A stretch of DNA of 60,216 nt from contig JAICYB010000017.1 of NCBI GenBank assembly GCA_025934435.1, forward strand, positions 1 through 60,216, read 5' to 3'. The stretch is from Actinomycetes bacterium (GTDB lineage Bacteria > Actinomycetota > JAICYB01). Within the stretch, counting starts at the first letter, position 1; each line of letters begins with the position of its first letter. This document shows positions 29,118-37,624 of this stretch, piece by piece. A program made the translations under genes and the position numbers. Under the pieces are notes generated by a model. That model ran no database searches. It saw nothing but the letters and a program-made list of their open reading frames with translations, and had not been told where the DNA came from.

Positions 29118-29690
29118 ATGAAGCGAATCAACGCAATGCTTGAACGCCGTAAGGAAGATGCCGGGTTCACGCTGATCGAGCTCATGGTTGTCGTCCTCAT
29201 CATCGGAATCCTGATCGCGATCGCGATCCCGACCTTCCTCGGCGCTCGTGCGCGTGCGCAGGACCGCGCGGCGCAGTCGTCGCTCCGTAACGCAGTTACG
29301 TCTGCAAAGACGATCTTTACGGACAACGAGGACTACGCAGCGGCCGACACGACGGCGCTGGGCGCGGCTGAGCCGAGCCTGAAGTTCGTCGGTTCGGCAG
29401 CGGCGAGTACCGACCAGAACACGGTGTCGGTGGCCAGCGCTTCGGTCGCACCGCCTGGCGGTTCCGCGCCGGTTAAGAACAACCGGTTCTCCGCGGCCGT
29501 CCAGAGCGCTTCGGGGACGTGCTGGTACATCCAGGACATCGCCGGGCCTGCGGGTACGTCGAACGCAGGGACCACATGGGCGAAGAGCACCGCTGCTGCA
29601 TCGAGCGGTACCGCCTGCAAGGCGGCTCAGGCTCCGGCCTTTGACGCGGCGACTTGGGCCTCCAGTCCGAGCGCAGCTGGTTCGTTCTAA
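29118..29690 (+). CDS. pilA: Type IV prepilin, major-pilin candidate (PilA)
   Basis: 190-residue prepilin with a 16-residue basic leader and the PilD site DAG|FTLIELMVVVLIIGIL, with Phe +1 and Glu +5 of mature pilin. After the hydrophobic helix come a helical spine and a Ser/Ala/Thr-rich globular domain with CWYIQDI and a second Cys (GTACKAA), probably a C-terminal disulfide loop. A strong GGAGGAGG ribosome-binding site 8 bp upstream decides for ATG 29118 over the GTG at 29109. An intrinsic terminator follows, so this gene probably yields its own abundant transcript, as expected of a major pilin. Confidence 0.93.
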   Translation: MKRINAMLERRKEDAGFTLIELMVVVLIIGILIAIAIPTFLGARARAQDRAAQSSLRNAVTSAKTIFTDNEDYAAADTTALGAAEPSLKFVGSAAASTDQNTVSVASASVAPPGGSAPVKNNRFSAAVQSASGTCWYIQDIAGPAGTSNAGTTWAKSTAAASSGTACKAAQAPAFDAATWASSPSAAGSF

Positions 29691-29707
29691 CGCTCCATAG
29701 CTTCAAG

Positions 29708-29740
29708 AAGAGAGCCGGGAGATTTCTCCCGGCTCTCTTT
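29708..29740 (+). terminator. Intrinsic terminator after pilA
   Basis: A perfect 14 bp stem (29708-29721 with 29726-29739) closes an ATTT loop and is followed by TTTGTTT. It separates the first prepilin gene from the second. Confidence 0.9.
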
Positions 29741-29808
29741 GTTTGCCCTCAACCGGTGGCCGCCGCGACCGATATATCGTATGAGCACCCTATTCTGCGG
29801 AGGGCAGG

Positions 29809-30327
29809 ATGAAGCAGTTGATCGAGAACGAGGACGGTTTCACGCTCGTCGAGCTGATGGTGGTCGTCCTGACGATCGCCATCCTGATCGCCCTGGCCTT
29901 GCCGACCTACGCCGGCGCGCGCACGAGGGTCGAAGATCGCGCGACACAATCGAACATTCGTAACGCGATCAACATCGCGAACACCGTGTACACGGACAAG
30001 GCCGACTTCTTCCCCGCGAACAACACGAAGCTCGCCACCGAAGAAGTCTCGTTGTCGTTCGTCGCGACGGGAACCTCGAGCGCCACTCCGAAGCAGATCT
30101 CCGTGAACTCCGGGGCGTCCGCGCCGTCGCAGTCGTGGTACGGCGCTGCCTTCAGCGATTCGAAGACCTGTTGGTACGTCTGGCAGCAGGCCGTCGCACC
30201 GAACGCCGGCACGTGGTGGGCGAAACGGACGGCGTCCAATGCGAACACGACCTGCACGGGCACCGTCGCGAAGGGGATCGTCGTCGCGAACTGGCGGAAC
30301 ACGCCGGTGAGCGCCGTAGCCGTCTGA
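29809..30327 (+). CDS. Second type IV prepilin
   Basis: 172-residue prepilin with a short 10-residue leader and the cleavage site EDG|FTLVELMVVVLTIAIL (Glu +5 kept). Its globular domain shares the layout of the first pilin: CWYV near the middle, TWWAKRTA and a later Cys (TTCTGT), so both likely have the same disulfide-bounded loop and arose by duplication. GGAGGGCAGG precedes the ATG. Being expressed after a terminator, it may be a minor or alternative pilin. Confidence 0.9.
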   Translation: MKQLIENEDGFTLVELMVVVLTIAILIALALPTYAGARTRVEDRATQSNIRNAINIANTVYTDKADFFPANNTKLATEEVSLSFVATGTSSATPKQISVNSGASAPSQSWYGAAFSDSKTCWYVWQQAVAPNAGTWWAKRTASNANTTCTGTVAKGIVVANWRNTPVSAVAV

Positions 30328-30336
30328 TCGCTCGGC

Positions 30337-30342
30337 GATAAT
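30337..30342 (+). promoter_or_regulatory. -10 box of pilD, leaderless type
   Basis: GATAAT lies 6 bp before the pilD ATG and no Shine-Dalgarno is present. Confidence 0.4.
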
Positions 30343-30348
30343 CGGACG

Positions 30349-31119
30349 ATGACAGCCCTGCGTGTCGTCGCGTTCGGTCTGTTCGGCGGGGCGATCGGAT
30401 CCTTCCTCAATGTCGTGATCTACCGCGTGCCGAGCGGGCTTTCGGTGGTCAAGCCGGCGTCGGCGTGTCCGTCGTGTGGGGCACCGATCAAGACGCGGGA
30501 CAACATCCCCGTCCTCTCGTGGTTCCTCCTGCGCGGTCGCTGTCGATCGTGCGACGCGGCGATCTCGCCTCGCTACCCCGTCGTCGAAGCGGCGACGGCG
30601 ACCCTGTGGATCGGCTGCACGCTTCGATTCGCGAAGATCGAGGAAGCGGTATTCGCGTCGCTCATGGTTTCGACGCTGCTCGCCCTCGCGATGATCGACA
30701 TCGACACGCGCCGACTCCCGAACTCGATCGTCCTGCCGGGCACCGCAGTCGCCGCGCTATGGGTGATCGTCCTCGCCGCCCTCACGAGTGACGGACGCCT
30801 CGTCGTTCGTGCCGCTCTGTGCGGTGCAGCGGCCTTCGCGCTCTTGTTCGTGATCGCGCTCGTATCGGGCGGGATGGGATTCGGTGACGTCAAGCTCGCC
30901 GCGTTCATCGGGATACTGACCGGACGATTCGCCTGGCAGCTAACGGTTTCGGCGATCTTGATCGCGTTCATCGGCGGCGGGTTGTTCGCCGTCGTGCTTC
31001 TGCTGACCCGACGGGCCGGAAGGAAGTCGGCGATGCCATTCGGTCCGGCGCTCGCATTCGGCGCCGTCGCGGCGCTATTCCTCGGGACGGGATTCGTTCA
31101 CCGCACGCTCGGTCTTTGA
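30349..31119 (+). CDS. pilD: Prepilin peptidase PilD
   Basis: 256-residue aspartic membrane protease that cleaves and N-methylates prepilins. Present are GGAIGSFLNVVIYRVP, the zinc-type CPSC...CRSC cysteines of the methylase domain, the first catalytic Asp in MIDIDTRRLPN and the second in GMGFGDVKLAA. About seven hydrophobic segments. The bifunctional form is implied by the four Cys. The 3' end overlaps the opposite-strand ligase gene by 22 bp. Confidence 0.95.
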   Translation: MTALRVVAFGLFGGAIGSFLNVVIYRVPSGLSVVKPASACPSCGAPIKTRDNIPVLSWFLLRGRCRSCDAAISPRYPVVEAATATLWIGCTLRFAKIEEAVFASLMVSTLLALAMIDIDTRRLPNSIVLPGTAVAALWVIVLAALTSDGRLVVRAALCGAAAFALLFVIALVSGGMGFGDVKLAAFIGILTGRFAWQLTVSAILIAFIGGGLFAVVLLLTRRAGRKSAMPFGPALAFGAVAALFLGTGFVHRTLGL

Positions 31120-32831
31120 CGCGAGGCATCGCGCAAGGTCGACCGCGCTCCCGTCAGCGTGGGATCCGCGCGCAGGGCCTCTCGTGCCAAACGCTTCGCG
31201 ACAGCGACATCTCCTTCGGCGAGTTCGAGTGCAGCGAGACCTTCGAGTGCGGACGGGTCATGCGGGAAGCGGCGCAGGTGCGCGCGCAAGAAGTCTGCGG
31301 CGAGGGCATCGTCTCCTGCGACGTGCGCGACGTTCGCGGCCTCGATCCGCACCTGAGGATCCCAGGGGTGCCGGGCGACGATGCGACGCGCGATCGACAA
31401 CGCGTCGTCGCGGGCCGCTCGGTGTCCGCCGAGGGAATCGAAGGCGCGCGCTCGTCCGAGCTCGGTCGAGGCCGTGATGCGGCTGGGATCGAGCGATGCT
31501 GCCCACCGCAGCGACCGTTCCGACGTGTAGTCCGTTCCATACCGTTCGAGTGCGGACGCTGCCGCGTGCACCATCGTTGCGGCCACGAGGACCACCGAGA
31601 CGACGCCTACTCCGAGAGCGGCGACGGACCGAGCAGCGGAACGCGTCGTCACCGCGCGCGCACGCGCGACCGATGTGCCGGCAAGGAACAACATCATCGG
31701 CGTCAGCAGGACGTTCGTCGGTTCCACGAGATGCGTCACGAGTAACGCCGCAGCGGCTGCCAGGCCCCAGGGGTTCGTCCTGTCGGTCAGCGCGAGTACG
31801 AGGGCGAGCAGGAGGCCGAACAGCGCGAGCCCGAGAAGGCCGGTGGTCGCGAGGAACTCGATCGCGATGCTGTGCGCGTCGGGAAAGATCCGGCTTGCCC
31901 GCCGTATGTCCCGCACGGACGCGTGCGAAAGATAGTCGGCCCACGACGTCGCCGGTCCGGACCCGAGGGCGGGCTTCGTCCGCACGGACCGGAGCTCCGC
32001 CTTCCACAAAGGAACCCGGAGGGTCGATGACTCGCCAGCCTGCGAGAAGCTCGACGCGGCGGAGTAGCTGACCCCCGTCGTGACGGCGGGAACGATCGGA
32101 GCGGCGAGCGTCCACGCTGCGAGGATCACGACGGTGATCACCGCGGCTTCGAGCGCGTCACGACGCCGGACGCGTCCGAGGAACAGGATCGCGAATCCGA
32201 CGGCGACTCCGAGCCAGGCGGCCCGCGAGATCGAAACGGACAGACCCGAGGCGAGGACGATGAGGACGATGCGCCGGCGCCACCCGCGCGGGAGTGCCGT
32301 GCCGGCGATGATCGCCGCGCCGATGAAGGCACCGACGAAAACGTGTTGGCCGAGCGTCGATCCAAGGGGGTCCAGGATCCAGCCGGTCCCGCCGATCTTC
32401 ACGAACCGAAGCACGATCGCGAAGATGCTCACAACGGCGGCGGCGGCGGTGAGGAAACGCGGGATGAGCTCGCGTGCTGCGTCCGACAGTGTGGTGGCAG
32501 AGCAGAGCAGAGCCGCACCGGCGGCGAGGACGATCGTTCCGACGCCCTGCGTTTGCGTCCCGAACACGCTCACCCACGGATCGATCGAGAAGACCGTTGC
32601 CGCGGCCACCACGGCGATCCACGCGAAGCTCGCAAGCAGAAGCGGCCCCGGTGCGTCCCGCAGGCCGGGGGCGAGCACGGCTGCTGCTGCGACGACGAGG
32701 ACGAGCTTGCCGTCGACGAAGGGCGCCGACGTGAACGGGAGGAACACGAGCGGCGCAGCGAGAAGAAGGAGGAACGTACCGAGCTGCTCGCGTGGTGAGG
32801 GCTGCACCTTTCGCAAGGGTGCGTAGCTCAC
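31098..32831 (-). CDS. Wzy_C / O-antigen-ligase-family membrane protein with C-terminal TPRs (possible pilin glycan ligase)
   Basis: About 577 residues with ten or more transmembrane segments and the Wzy_C region: a large loop with SISRAAWLGVAVG, the PALGSGPATSW segment and FPDAHSIAIEFLATTGLLGL (conserved His). The last about 170 residues look like TPR helices (DPSRITASTELGRAR, HPWDPQVRIEAANVAH, ADFLRAHLRRFPHDPSALEG). The family includes O-antigen ligases, Wzy polymerases and PglL/TfpO pilin O-oligosaccharyltransferases. A monoderm would have no LPS, and the gene sits inside the pilus cluster, so glycan transfer to pilin is an attractive inference. GTG 32831 is my choice of start; an upstream ATG at 32969 would run through the opposing promoter. 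Confidence 0.75.
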   Translation of the reverse strand: MSYAPLRKVQPSPREQLGTFLLLLAAPLVFLPFTSAPFVDGKLVLVVAAAAVLAPGLRDAPGPLLLASFAWIAVVAAATVFSIDPWVSVFGTQTQGVGTIVLAAGAALLCSATTLSDAARELIPRFLTAAAAVVSIFAIVLRFVKIGGTGWILDPLGSTLGQHVFVGAFIGAAIIAGTALPRGWRRRIVLIVLASGLSVSISRAAWLGVAVGFAILFLGRVRRRDALEAAVITVVILAAWTLAAPIVPAVTTGVSYSAASSFSQAGESSTLRVPLWKAELRSVRTKPALGSGPATSWADYLSHASVRDIRRASRIFPDAHSIAIEFLATTGLLGLALFGLLLALVLALTDRTNPWGLAAAAALLVTHLVEPTNVLLTPMMLFLAGTSVARARAVTTRSAARSVAALGVGVVSVVLVAATMVHAAASALERYGTDYTSERSLRWAASLDPSRITASTELGRARAFDSLGGHRAARDDALSIARRIVARHPWDPQVRIEAANVAHVAGDDALAADFLRAHLRRFPHDPSALEGLAALELAEGDVAVAKRLAREALRADPTLTGARSTLRDASRQRPSVR

Positions 32832-32869
32832 GCATCGCTTCGCAACGATCCTGACGCGCTTTAGCTGCG

Positions 32870-32899
32870 TTGACACCTTGAGTCGCCCATCGTTACGCT
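32870..32899 (+). promoter_or_regulatory. Promoter of the BldC-like gene
   Basis: A perfect TTGACA (32870-32875), an 18 bp spacer and TACGCT (32894-32899) precede the gene by about 90 bp. The expected leader contains an inverted repeat GAGTC-TGA-GACTC. Confidence 0.7.
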
Positions 32900-32987
32900 T
32901 GTAACTGTCGTGGCGGGTGAGGCTGATGTTGAGTCTGAGACTCGCCTTGGGAGATAGACCTGAGGCCATGGGGGGCCAGGGATATCG

Positions 32988-33185
32988 ATGACTGAAGAGA
33001 ACCCGGTGCTCAGTGAGCGCCTTCTGACGGTGTCCGAGGTCGCATCCGCGATGCGGGTCTCGAACATGACGGTCTATCGCTTGATCAAAGGCGGCCAGAT
33101 CGGTGCCATCCGTGTGGGCAAGAACTACCGGATCCGGGCGTCCGAGGTCGACCGTTACCTGCGCGAGCGCGTCGTAGGCGCCTGA
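32988..33185 (+). CDS. BldC/excisionase-type helix-turn-helix protein
   Basis: 65-residue single-domain DNA-binding protein of the HTH_17/MerR-like winged-helix type. LTVSEVASAMRVSNMTVYRLIKGGQI forms the HTH and GAIRVGKNYRIRASEVDRYL the wing. This is the architecture of BldC, a small developmental regulator in Streptomyces, and of phage excisionases; no integrase is nearby, so a chromosomal regulator is more likely. It lies between the two halves of the pilus cluster, directly upstream of pilM. Confidence 0.85.
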   Translation: MTEENPVLSERLLTVSEVASAMRVSNMTVYRLIKGGQIGAIRVGKNYRIRASEVDRYLRERVVGA

Positions 33186-33257
33186 GCGCCTAACTAGTCA
33201 CCGCTCCGACCTGCGGTTTTCCCCTCGGGGAATCGTCCTTCCCGTCCCCTAACGGAT

Positions 33258-33271
33258 GGCCGATATCGGCC
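33258..33271. promoter_or_regulatory. 14 bp perfect palindrome upstream of pilM, possible operator
   Basis: GGCCGATATCGGCC is fully self-complementary and lies about 50 bp before the pilM start in the 136 bp gap after the BldC-like gene. The rest of this gap has no clear promoter or terminator. Confidence 0.35.
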
Positions 33272-33321
33272 GAAGACTGTAAGGGAGAATCACTCGCGGA
33301 GAGGGCTTGGCAGGAGGAGAG

Positions 33322-34503
33322 ATGGGCCGCAGTTCGATCGGACTAGACATCGGCAGCAGGGCTGTGAGCGTCGCCGAGGTCACGCCTTCGGGCGGTAAGA
33401 CTTTGCTGACGCGTTTCGGCCGCACGCTTCTTCCACCCGGCGCCGTCGAGCACGGCGAGGTGCAGGATCCGATCGCGGTCGCGTCGACCATCACGACCCT
33501 CTTCAAGAAGCTCGGCCTCACGGGTCGGTCCGTCCATCTCGGCATCTCGAACCGGCGCGTCGTCGTCCGTGTGATCGAGCTGCCCGCGATGTCGAAGGAC
33601 GACCTCGAGAACGCGATCCGGTTCCAAGCGCAAGACCACATCCCGATCCCGCTGGACGAAGCCGTCCTCGACTTCGAAGTTCTGGACGAAGTGCAGCGTC
33701 CCGACGGGAACGTGCAGCACGTCCTCGTCGTCGCCGCTGAGCGCGGAACGATCCAGCCGGCGCTTGCCGCCGTGCAGCACGCCAAACTCGATGCGGCCAC
33801 CCTCGAGCTCAGCGCGTACCCGCTCATGCGTGTCTTCGGATCGAAGGACGCGAGCGGCGCGGAAGCGATCGTTGACATCGGCGCCGGCGTCACCAACATC
33901 GTCGTCGCATCGGGACGCAATATCCGCTTCACGCGCATCCTTCCGGCCTTCGGCGGTGACGAGTTCACGCGCGCGGTCTCCGACGCGCTCGGCGTGTCGC
34001 GCGATGACGCAGAAACGTTGAAGCGGCGCGCGTCGGCGCTGCTTCGTACCCGCGACATCTCACACGCGCGCGTTCGTGCGCACAGCTCGACGCGTCCGAC
34101 GCGTTCGATGCCTAACGACGAGCTTCTGACGGACGACTCCGGTTCCGTGGAACACGACACGCACACCAACGGATCAACGCCGGCGTCGCAGATCGAGGCC
34201 GCGGCCGACGCGATCGAGCCGGCGCTCGACCGTTTCGTGACGGAAGTCCGGGGTTCGCTCGACTTCTACACATCGCAACCGGACGCAGCCGATCTCGAAA
34301 GAGTGATCCTGACCGGCGGCGGCTCGCTCATGGGCGGGATCCTCGAACGGCTGAGCGCGTCGCTGGGCGTTTCGGTTCAGCAGGGTAACCCGTTCGACCG
34401 GGTGCCCCTGGGAAAGATCAACGTAAGTCCGCAAGAGATGTCCGTCGCCGAACCGTTCATCGGTCTCGCGGTAGGACTGGCCCTCGCGGGGGTGAACGGA
34501 TAG
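33322..34503 (+). CDS. pilM: Type IV pilus assembly protein PilM
   Basis: 393-residue actin-like cytoplasmic protein that binds the N-terminal tail of PilN. ATPase-fold signatures include SIGLDIGSRAVSVAEV (phosphate 1), AEAIVDIGAGVTNIVVA (phosphate 2) and ERVILTGGGSLMGGILERL (adenosine). Between about residues 240 and 300 there is a hydrophilic insertion (RASALLRTRDISHARVRAHS...) with low complexity, not typical of PilM. GGAGGAGAG before ATG 33322 decides the start. Confidence 0.93.
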   Translation: MGRSSIGLDIGSRAVSVAEVTPSGGKTLLTRFGRTLLPPGAVEHGEVQDPIAVASTITTLFKKLGLTGRSVHLGISNRRVVVRVIELPAMSKDDLENAIRFQAQDHIPIPLDEAVLDFEVLDEVQRPDGNVQHVLVVAAERGTIQPALAAVQHAKLDAATLELSAYPLMRVFGSKDASGAEAIVDIGAGVTNIVVASGRNIRFTRILPAFGGDEFTRAVSDALGVSRDDAETLKRRASALLRTRDISHARVRAHSSTRPTRSMPNDELLTDDSGSVEHDTHTNGSTPASQIEAAADAIEPALDRFVTEVRGSLDFYTSQPDAADLERVILTGGGSLMGGILERLSASLGVSVQQGNPFDRVPLGKINVSPQEMSVAEPFIGLAVGLALAGVNG

Positions 34504-35166
34504 ATGGCGATCGGAACGAAGCTCAAGCTCGAACTACCTTCGCGGAAGCAGCCCGAAGTCCCGATCAACCTTCTTCCCCGCGAGATCCGCGGCGAGCAGA
34601 AGACCAAGCGCTACTTCGGTTACGCGACGATCGGGGCCATCGCTTTGGTCGCGCTCCTCGTGATCTTGACGATCGCGCAACGGGTGCAGATCTCGACCGA
34701 GCAGAACACGCTGAACGAAGCGCAGGCACGTGTGAGTGCGCTGCAGACCCAGGTCGCCGCGCTCGCGGTGTACGGACAACTGAAGGCAACGGTCGACACG
34801 AAGCGTCAGACGCTCGGGACCGCTCTGCTCGGCGACGTTTCCTGGACGCGATTCCTCGACGATCTCGACCACCGCATCCCGGGTGACTCGACCCTGAGCT
34901 CGCTCAGCCTCTCGGCGACGCAAGCAACGACGCCCGACGGCCAGGTCGCCTACGGAACCGTTCAGTACAGCGGCCAGGTCAAGGACTTCCCGGGCCTCGC
35001 CGGCTGGCTCGACACGATGGCCGGGGCGCGCGGGCTGCATTTCGTGTACCTCGGCAGCGGTTCGAAGACCGCCGGGACCGGAACGGTCACATTCAGCGCC
35101 ACCGCAAACCTGACCAGCGCCGCGCTCTCCGGGCGCTGCCAGACGGAGACCGCGCCATGTCCGTAA
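34504..35166 (+). CDS. pilN: Type IV pilus assembly protein PilN
   Basis: 220-residue bitopic protein. The cytoplasmic tail carries VPINLLPREIR, the INLLP motif bound by PilM, followed by one transmembrane helix (about residues 38-58), a coiled-coil segment (EQNTLNEAQARVSALQTQ) and a periplasmic-type ferredoxin-like domain. It starts one base after the pilM stop codon region with no gap and overlaps pilO by 10 bp. Confidence 0.92.
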   Translation: MAIGTKLKLELPSRKQPEVPINLLPREIRGEQKTKRYFGYATIGAIALVALLVILTIAQRVQISTEQNTLNEAQARVSALQTQVAALAVYGQLKATVDTKRQTLGTALLGDVSWTRFLDDLDHRIPGDSTLSSLSLSATQATTPDGQVAYGTVQYSGQVKDFPGLAGWLDTMAGARGLHFVYLGSGSKTAGTGTVTFSATANLTSAALSGRCQTETAPCP

Positions 35167-35861
35167 AGATGCGCATCGTTGCCGTCGGCGTAGCGAGCCT
35201 GCTCGTCCTTCTCCTGTGGTTCGGTGTGGTGTACCACCCTGGGAGTGCCAAGCTCGGCAAGCTTCGCCAGGACGTCGCGTCGGCCCAGGCCCAGGAGTCC
35301 CAGCTACAGACACAGCTTGCAACGCTGCTGTCCTACAAGAGAGACGCCGCGACATTGCAGGCCGACTCGGCCAGGTTCACGAGGGCGCTTCCGGATTCTC
35401 CGTCGGTTTCTGACTTCATCCGCCTCGTGCAGGACGCAGCGAACAAGTCGGGTATCGACTTCCTGTCCGTGCAACCGAGCTTGCCCTCGGCGGTTTCGGG
35501 ACCTGCAGCCCCAGCGGCACCGGCCCCAGCGACGTCGCCGGCACCATCCGCGACCCCGGCAGCAACCCCGGCTGCGGGCGCCCCAGCGACCGCGCCGACA
35601 CTGACGACGACGAGTGGCGGACTCCAGGCGATCACCGTTTCGATCGCGGCGAACGGAAGCTTCTTCCCGATGAAGGATTTCCTGCACCGACTGGAACATC
35701 TGCCGCGCGCGCTCCGTGTGTCCAGCTTGTCGATCGGTGGCGGCGGCCCGACGGCGGGCAGCGCACCCCTCCAGGTCAGCATGAGCCTTGCGATCTTCGT
35801 GGCCCCGCCGCCGGTGGCTGCCGGGCCGTCCGTTGTAACCAGTCCGGCCCCGGGAGCGTAG
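35157..35861 (+). CDS. pilO: Type IV pilus assembly protein PilO
   Basis: 234-residue bitopic protein with a transmembrane helix at residues about 6-24, a coiled coil (LGKLRQDVASAQAQESQLQ) and an external domain that would dimerise with PilN. A Pro/Ala-rich low-complexity stretch (about residues 110-150) interrupts it, unusual for PilO. The C-terminal FFPMKDFLHRLEHLPRALRV is a typical PilO segment. Overlaps pilN by 10 bp. Confidence 0.88.
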   Translation: MSVKMRIVAVGVASLLVLLLWFGVVYHPGSAKLGKLRQDVASAQAQESQLQTQLATLLSYKRDAATLQADSARFTRALPDSPSVSDFIRLVQDAANKSGIDFLSVQPSLPSAVSGPAAPAAPAPATSPAPSATPAATPAAGAPATAPTLTTTSGGLQAITVSIAANGSFFPMKDFLHRLEHLPRALRVSSLSIGGGGPTAGSAPLQVSMSLAIFVAPPPVAAGPSVVTSPAPGA

Positions 35862-35865
35862 AACG

Positions 35866-36435
35866 ATGGCACGTAAGGTCACCGAAGAGCAGCCGGCGGT
35901 CCGTAAGAGCCTCCTGGTCATCTGTGGTGTCGCGATCGGCGCGGCACTGATCGGCTTCGTCCTCGTGAACTTCGTCCTCGCAGGCCACGGCGGCGGTGCC
36001 GCGCCGTCGACCGCCTCGTCGACGGCAACGTCGACGCTGCCCCAGTCCAATACGCCGCTTTCGACCACGACGCCCGCGCCGGCCAGCAACGAGGAGACAC
36101 CCGGCGGACGCGATCCCTTCTCCGGTCCGATCGGCATCGCGCCGCTTTCGGCGCCTGCCCCGTCGGCCGCACCGGCCGCGCAAGCGGCTGCTCCGGCCCC
36201 GAAGGCGAGCGTGCTCGCCGCCGAGCAGGTCAATCCGCACTTCAGCTTGAACGTCGTGAAGGTCAGCGGGAGTGCCGTCGATCTCAAGTTCGACGGGAAG
36301 TCGATCTCCGGCGCGCACGCGGGCGACAAGCTCCCCGACGGCGTGATCGTGAACCGCGTCGGCGACGGCTGCGCGTCCTTCGACCAGGGCGGCAAGGTCT
36401 TCTCCGTCTGTCAGGGACAAACCGTTCAGCGCTGA
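35866..36435 (+). CDS. PilP-like type IV pilus accessory protein
   Basis: 189-residue bitopic protein: short cytoplasmic tail, one membrane helix (about 15-38), a Ser/Thr/Pro/Ala-rich linker containing GGRDPFSGP, and a small C-terminal beta domain (NPHFSLNVVKVSGSAVDLKFDG...) with two cysteines. Position after pilMNO, single anchor, disordered linker and an RDPF-type motif resemble PilP, the partner of PilNO. No secretin gene (pilQ) follows, consistent with a monoderm. Homology to PilP is inferred from layout, not from clear sequence match. Confidence 0.6.
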   Translation: MARKVTEEQPAVRKSLLVICGVAIGAALIGFVLVNFVLAGHGGGAAPSTASSTATSTLPQSNTPLSTTTPAPASNEETPGGRDPFSGPIGIAPLSAPAPSAAPAAQAAAPAPKASVLAAEQVNPHFSLNVVKVSGSAVDLKFDGKSISGAHAGDKLPDGVIVNRVGDGCASFDQGGKVFSVCQGQTVQR

Positions 36436-36445
36436 GAACGGCCTT

Positions 36446-36451
36446 TAGACT
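36446..36451 (+). promoter_or_regulatory. -10 box of aroC, leaderless type
   Basis: TAGACT lies 6 bp before the aroC ATG, and there is no Shine-Dalgarno sequence. Confidence 0.45.
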
Positions 36452-36457
36452 CTCTGG

Positions 36458-37624
36458 ATGGGGAGTCTCCGTTACCTCACCGCGGGTGAATCGCACGGCC
36501 CGGCGCTAACCGTCATCGTCGAGGGCGTGCCGGCCGGCCTCGTCGTCACCTCGGCAACGCTCGGCCTCGAGCTCGCGCGGCGCCGCCAGGGGTACGGACG
36601 CGGCGCCCGCATGAAGCTCGAGGCGGACGACCTCGAGATCTGCGGCGGCGTCCGGCACGGCATGACGCTCGGAAGCCCGATCTCGGTCGTGATCCGGAAC
36701 ACCGAGTTCGAGCAGAAGTGGTCCGAGGACATGTCTGCCGACCCGATCACGAAGAACGCGAAGCCCCTGACGCGTCCGCGTCCGGGGCACGCCGACCTCG
36801 TCGGGATGCTGAAGTACGGACACCGCGACGCGCGGAACGTCCTCGAACGGGCCTCGGCCCGGGAAACCGCGGCGCGAACCGTCGCCGGCTCGATCGCGAA
36901 GGACCTCCTCGGGCAGATCGGGGTCGGTTTCGTGAGCCACGTCGTCGGCATCGGCGGTGTGATGTCTCGCTCCACGAAGGTGCCGGTTCCGGCCGACGTC
37001 GAGGCCATCGAAGCATCGCCGGTGCGGACGTTCGACAAGGACGCCGAGCAACCGATGATCGACGCCATCGAGGCCGCGAAGGCCGATGGCGACACGCTCG
37101 GCGGCGTCTTCGAGGTCGTCGCGCACGGTGTGCCGCTCGGGCTCGGCTCATACGTGCATTGGGATCGCAAGATCGATGGACGGCTCGCGCAAGCGCTTCT
37201 ATCCATCAACGCGATGAAGGCCGTCGCGATCGGAGACGGGCTCGACGCGCATGCCGTTCGGGGGTCGGACGCGCACGACGAGATCTTCTGGAACGAGGAA
37301 GCCGGTTACCACCGCGAGACGAACCGTTCCGGCGGCATCGAAGGCGGCGTCACGACGGGCGAACCGGTCCGCGCGCGCGTCGTGATGAAGCCGCTCTCGA
37401 CGCTTCGCAAAGCGCTCCGTACGGTCGACGTCGAAACGAAGGAAGAACAGATCGCGATCGTCGAACGAACCGACACATGCGCGGTGCCCTCTGCATGCGT
37501 CATCGGGGAAGCCGTCGCGGCGTTCGTGCTGGCCGACGCGGCGCTCGAGAAGTTCGGCGGCGACTCCGTCGAGGAGTTCAAAGCCGCACACCGTTCGTGG
37601 CTCGAAGCGCTGCAGAAGGCATGA
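36458..37624 (+). CDS. aroC: Chorismate synthase
   Basis: 388-residue FMN-dependent enzyme that makes chorismate from EPSP. The start MGSLRYLTAGESHGPAL is the family signature, followed by RRRQGYGRGARMKLE, GSPISVVIRN, RPGHADLVGMLKYGHRDARNVLERASARETAARTV (FMN/substrate-binding, abbreviated here to its key pattern RPGHAD and RASARETAARV) and GSDAHDEIFW. Full length. Its stop overlaps the aroKB start by 4 bp. Confidence 0.97.
   Translation: MGSLRYLTAGESHGPALTVIVEGVPAGLVVTSATLGLELARRRQGYGRGARMKLEADDLEICGGVRHGMTLGSPISVVIRNTEFEQKWSEDMSADPITKNAKPLTRPRPGHADLVGMLKYGHRDARNVLERASARETAARTVAGSIAKDLLGQIGVGFVSHVVGIGGVMSRSTKVPVPADVEAIEASPVRTFDKDAEQPMIDAIEAAKADGDTLGGVFEVVAHGVPLGLGSYVHWDRKIDGRLAQALLSINAMKAVAIGDGLDAHAVRGSDAHDEIFWNEEAGYHRETNRSGGIEGGVTTGEPVRARVVMKPLSTLRKALRTVDVETKEEQIAIVERTDTCAVPSACVIGEAVAAFVLADAALEKFGGDSVEEFKAAHRSWLEALQKA

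Noticed and set aside
32970..33300. Excisionase gene marking an integrated element
   Set aside because: No integrase, att repeats or phage genes are near; the HTH protein fits a BldC-like chromosomal regulator better.
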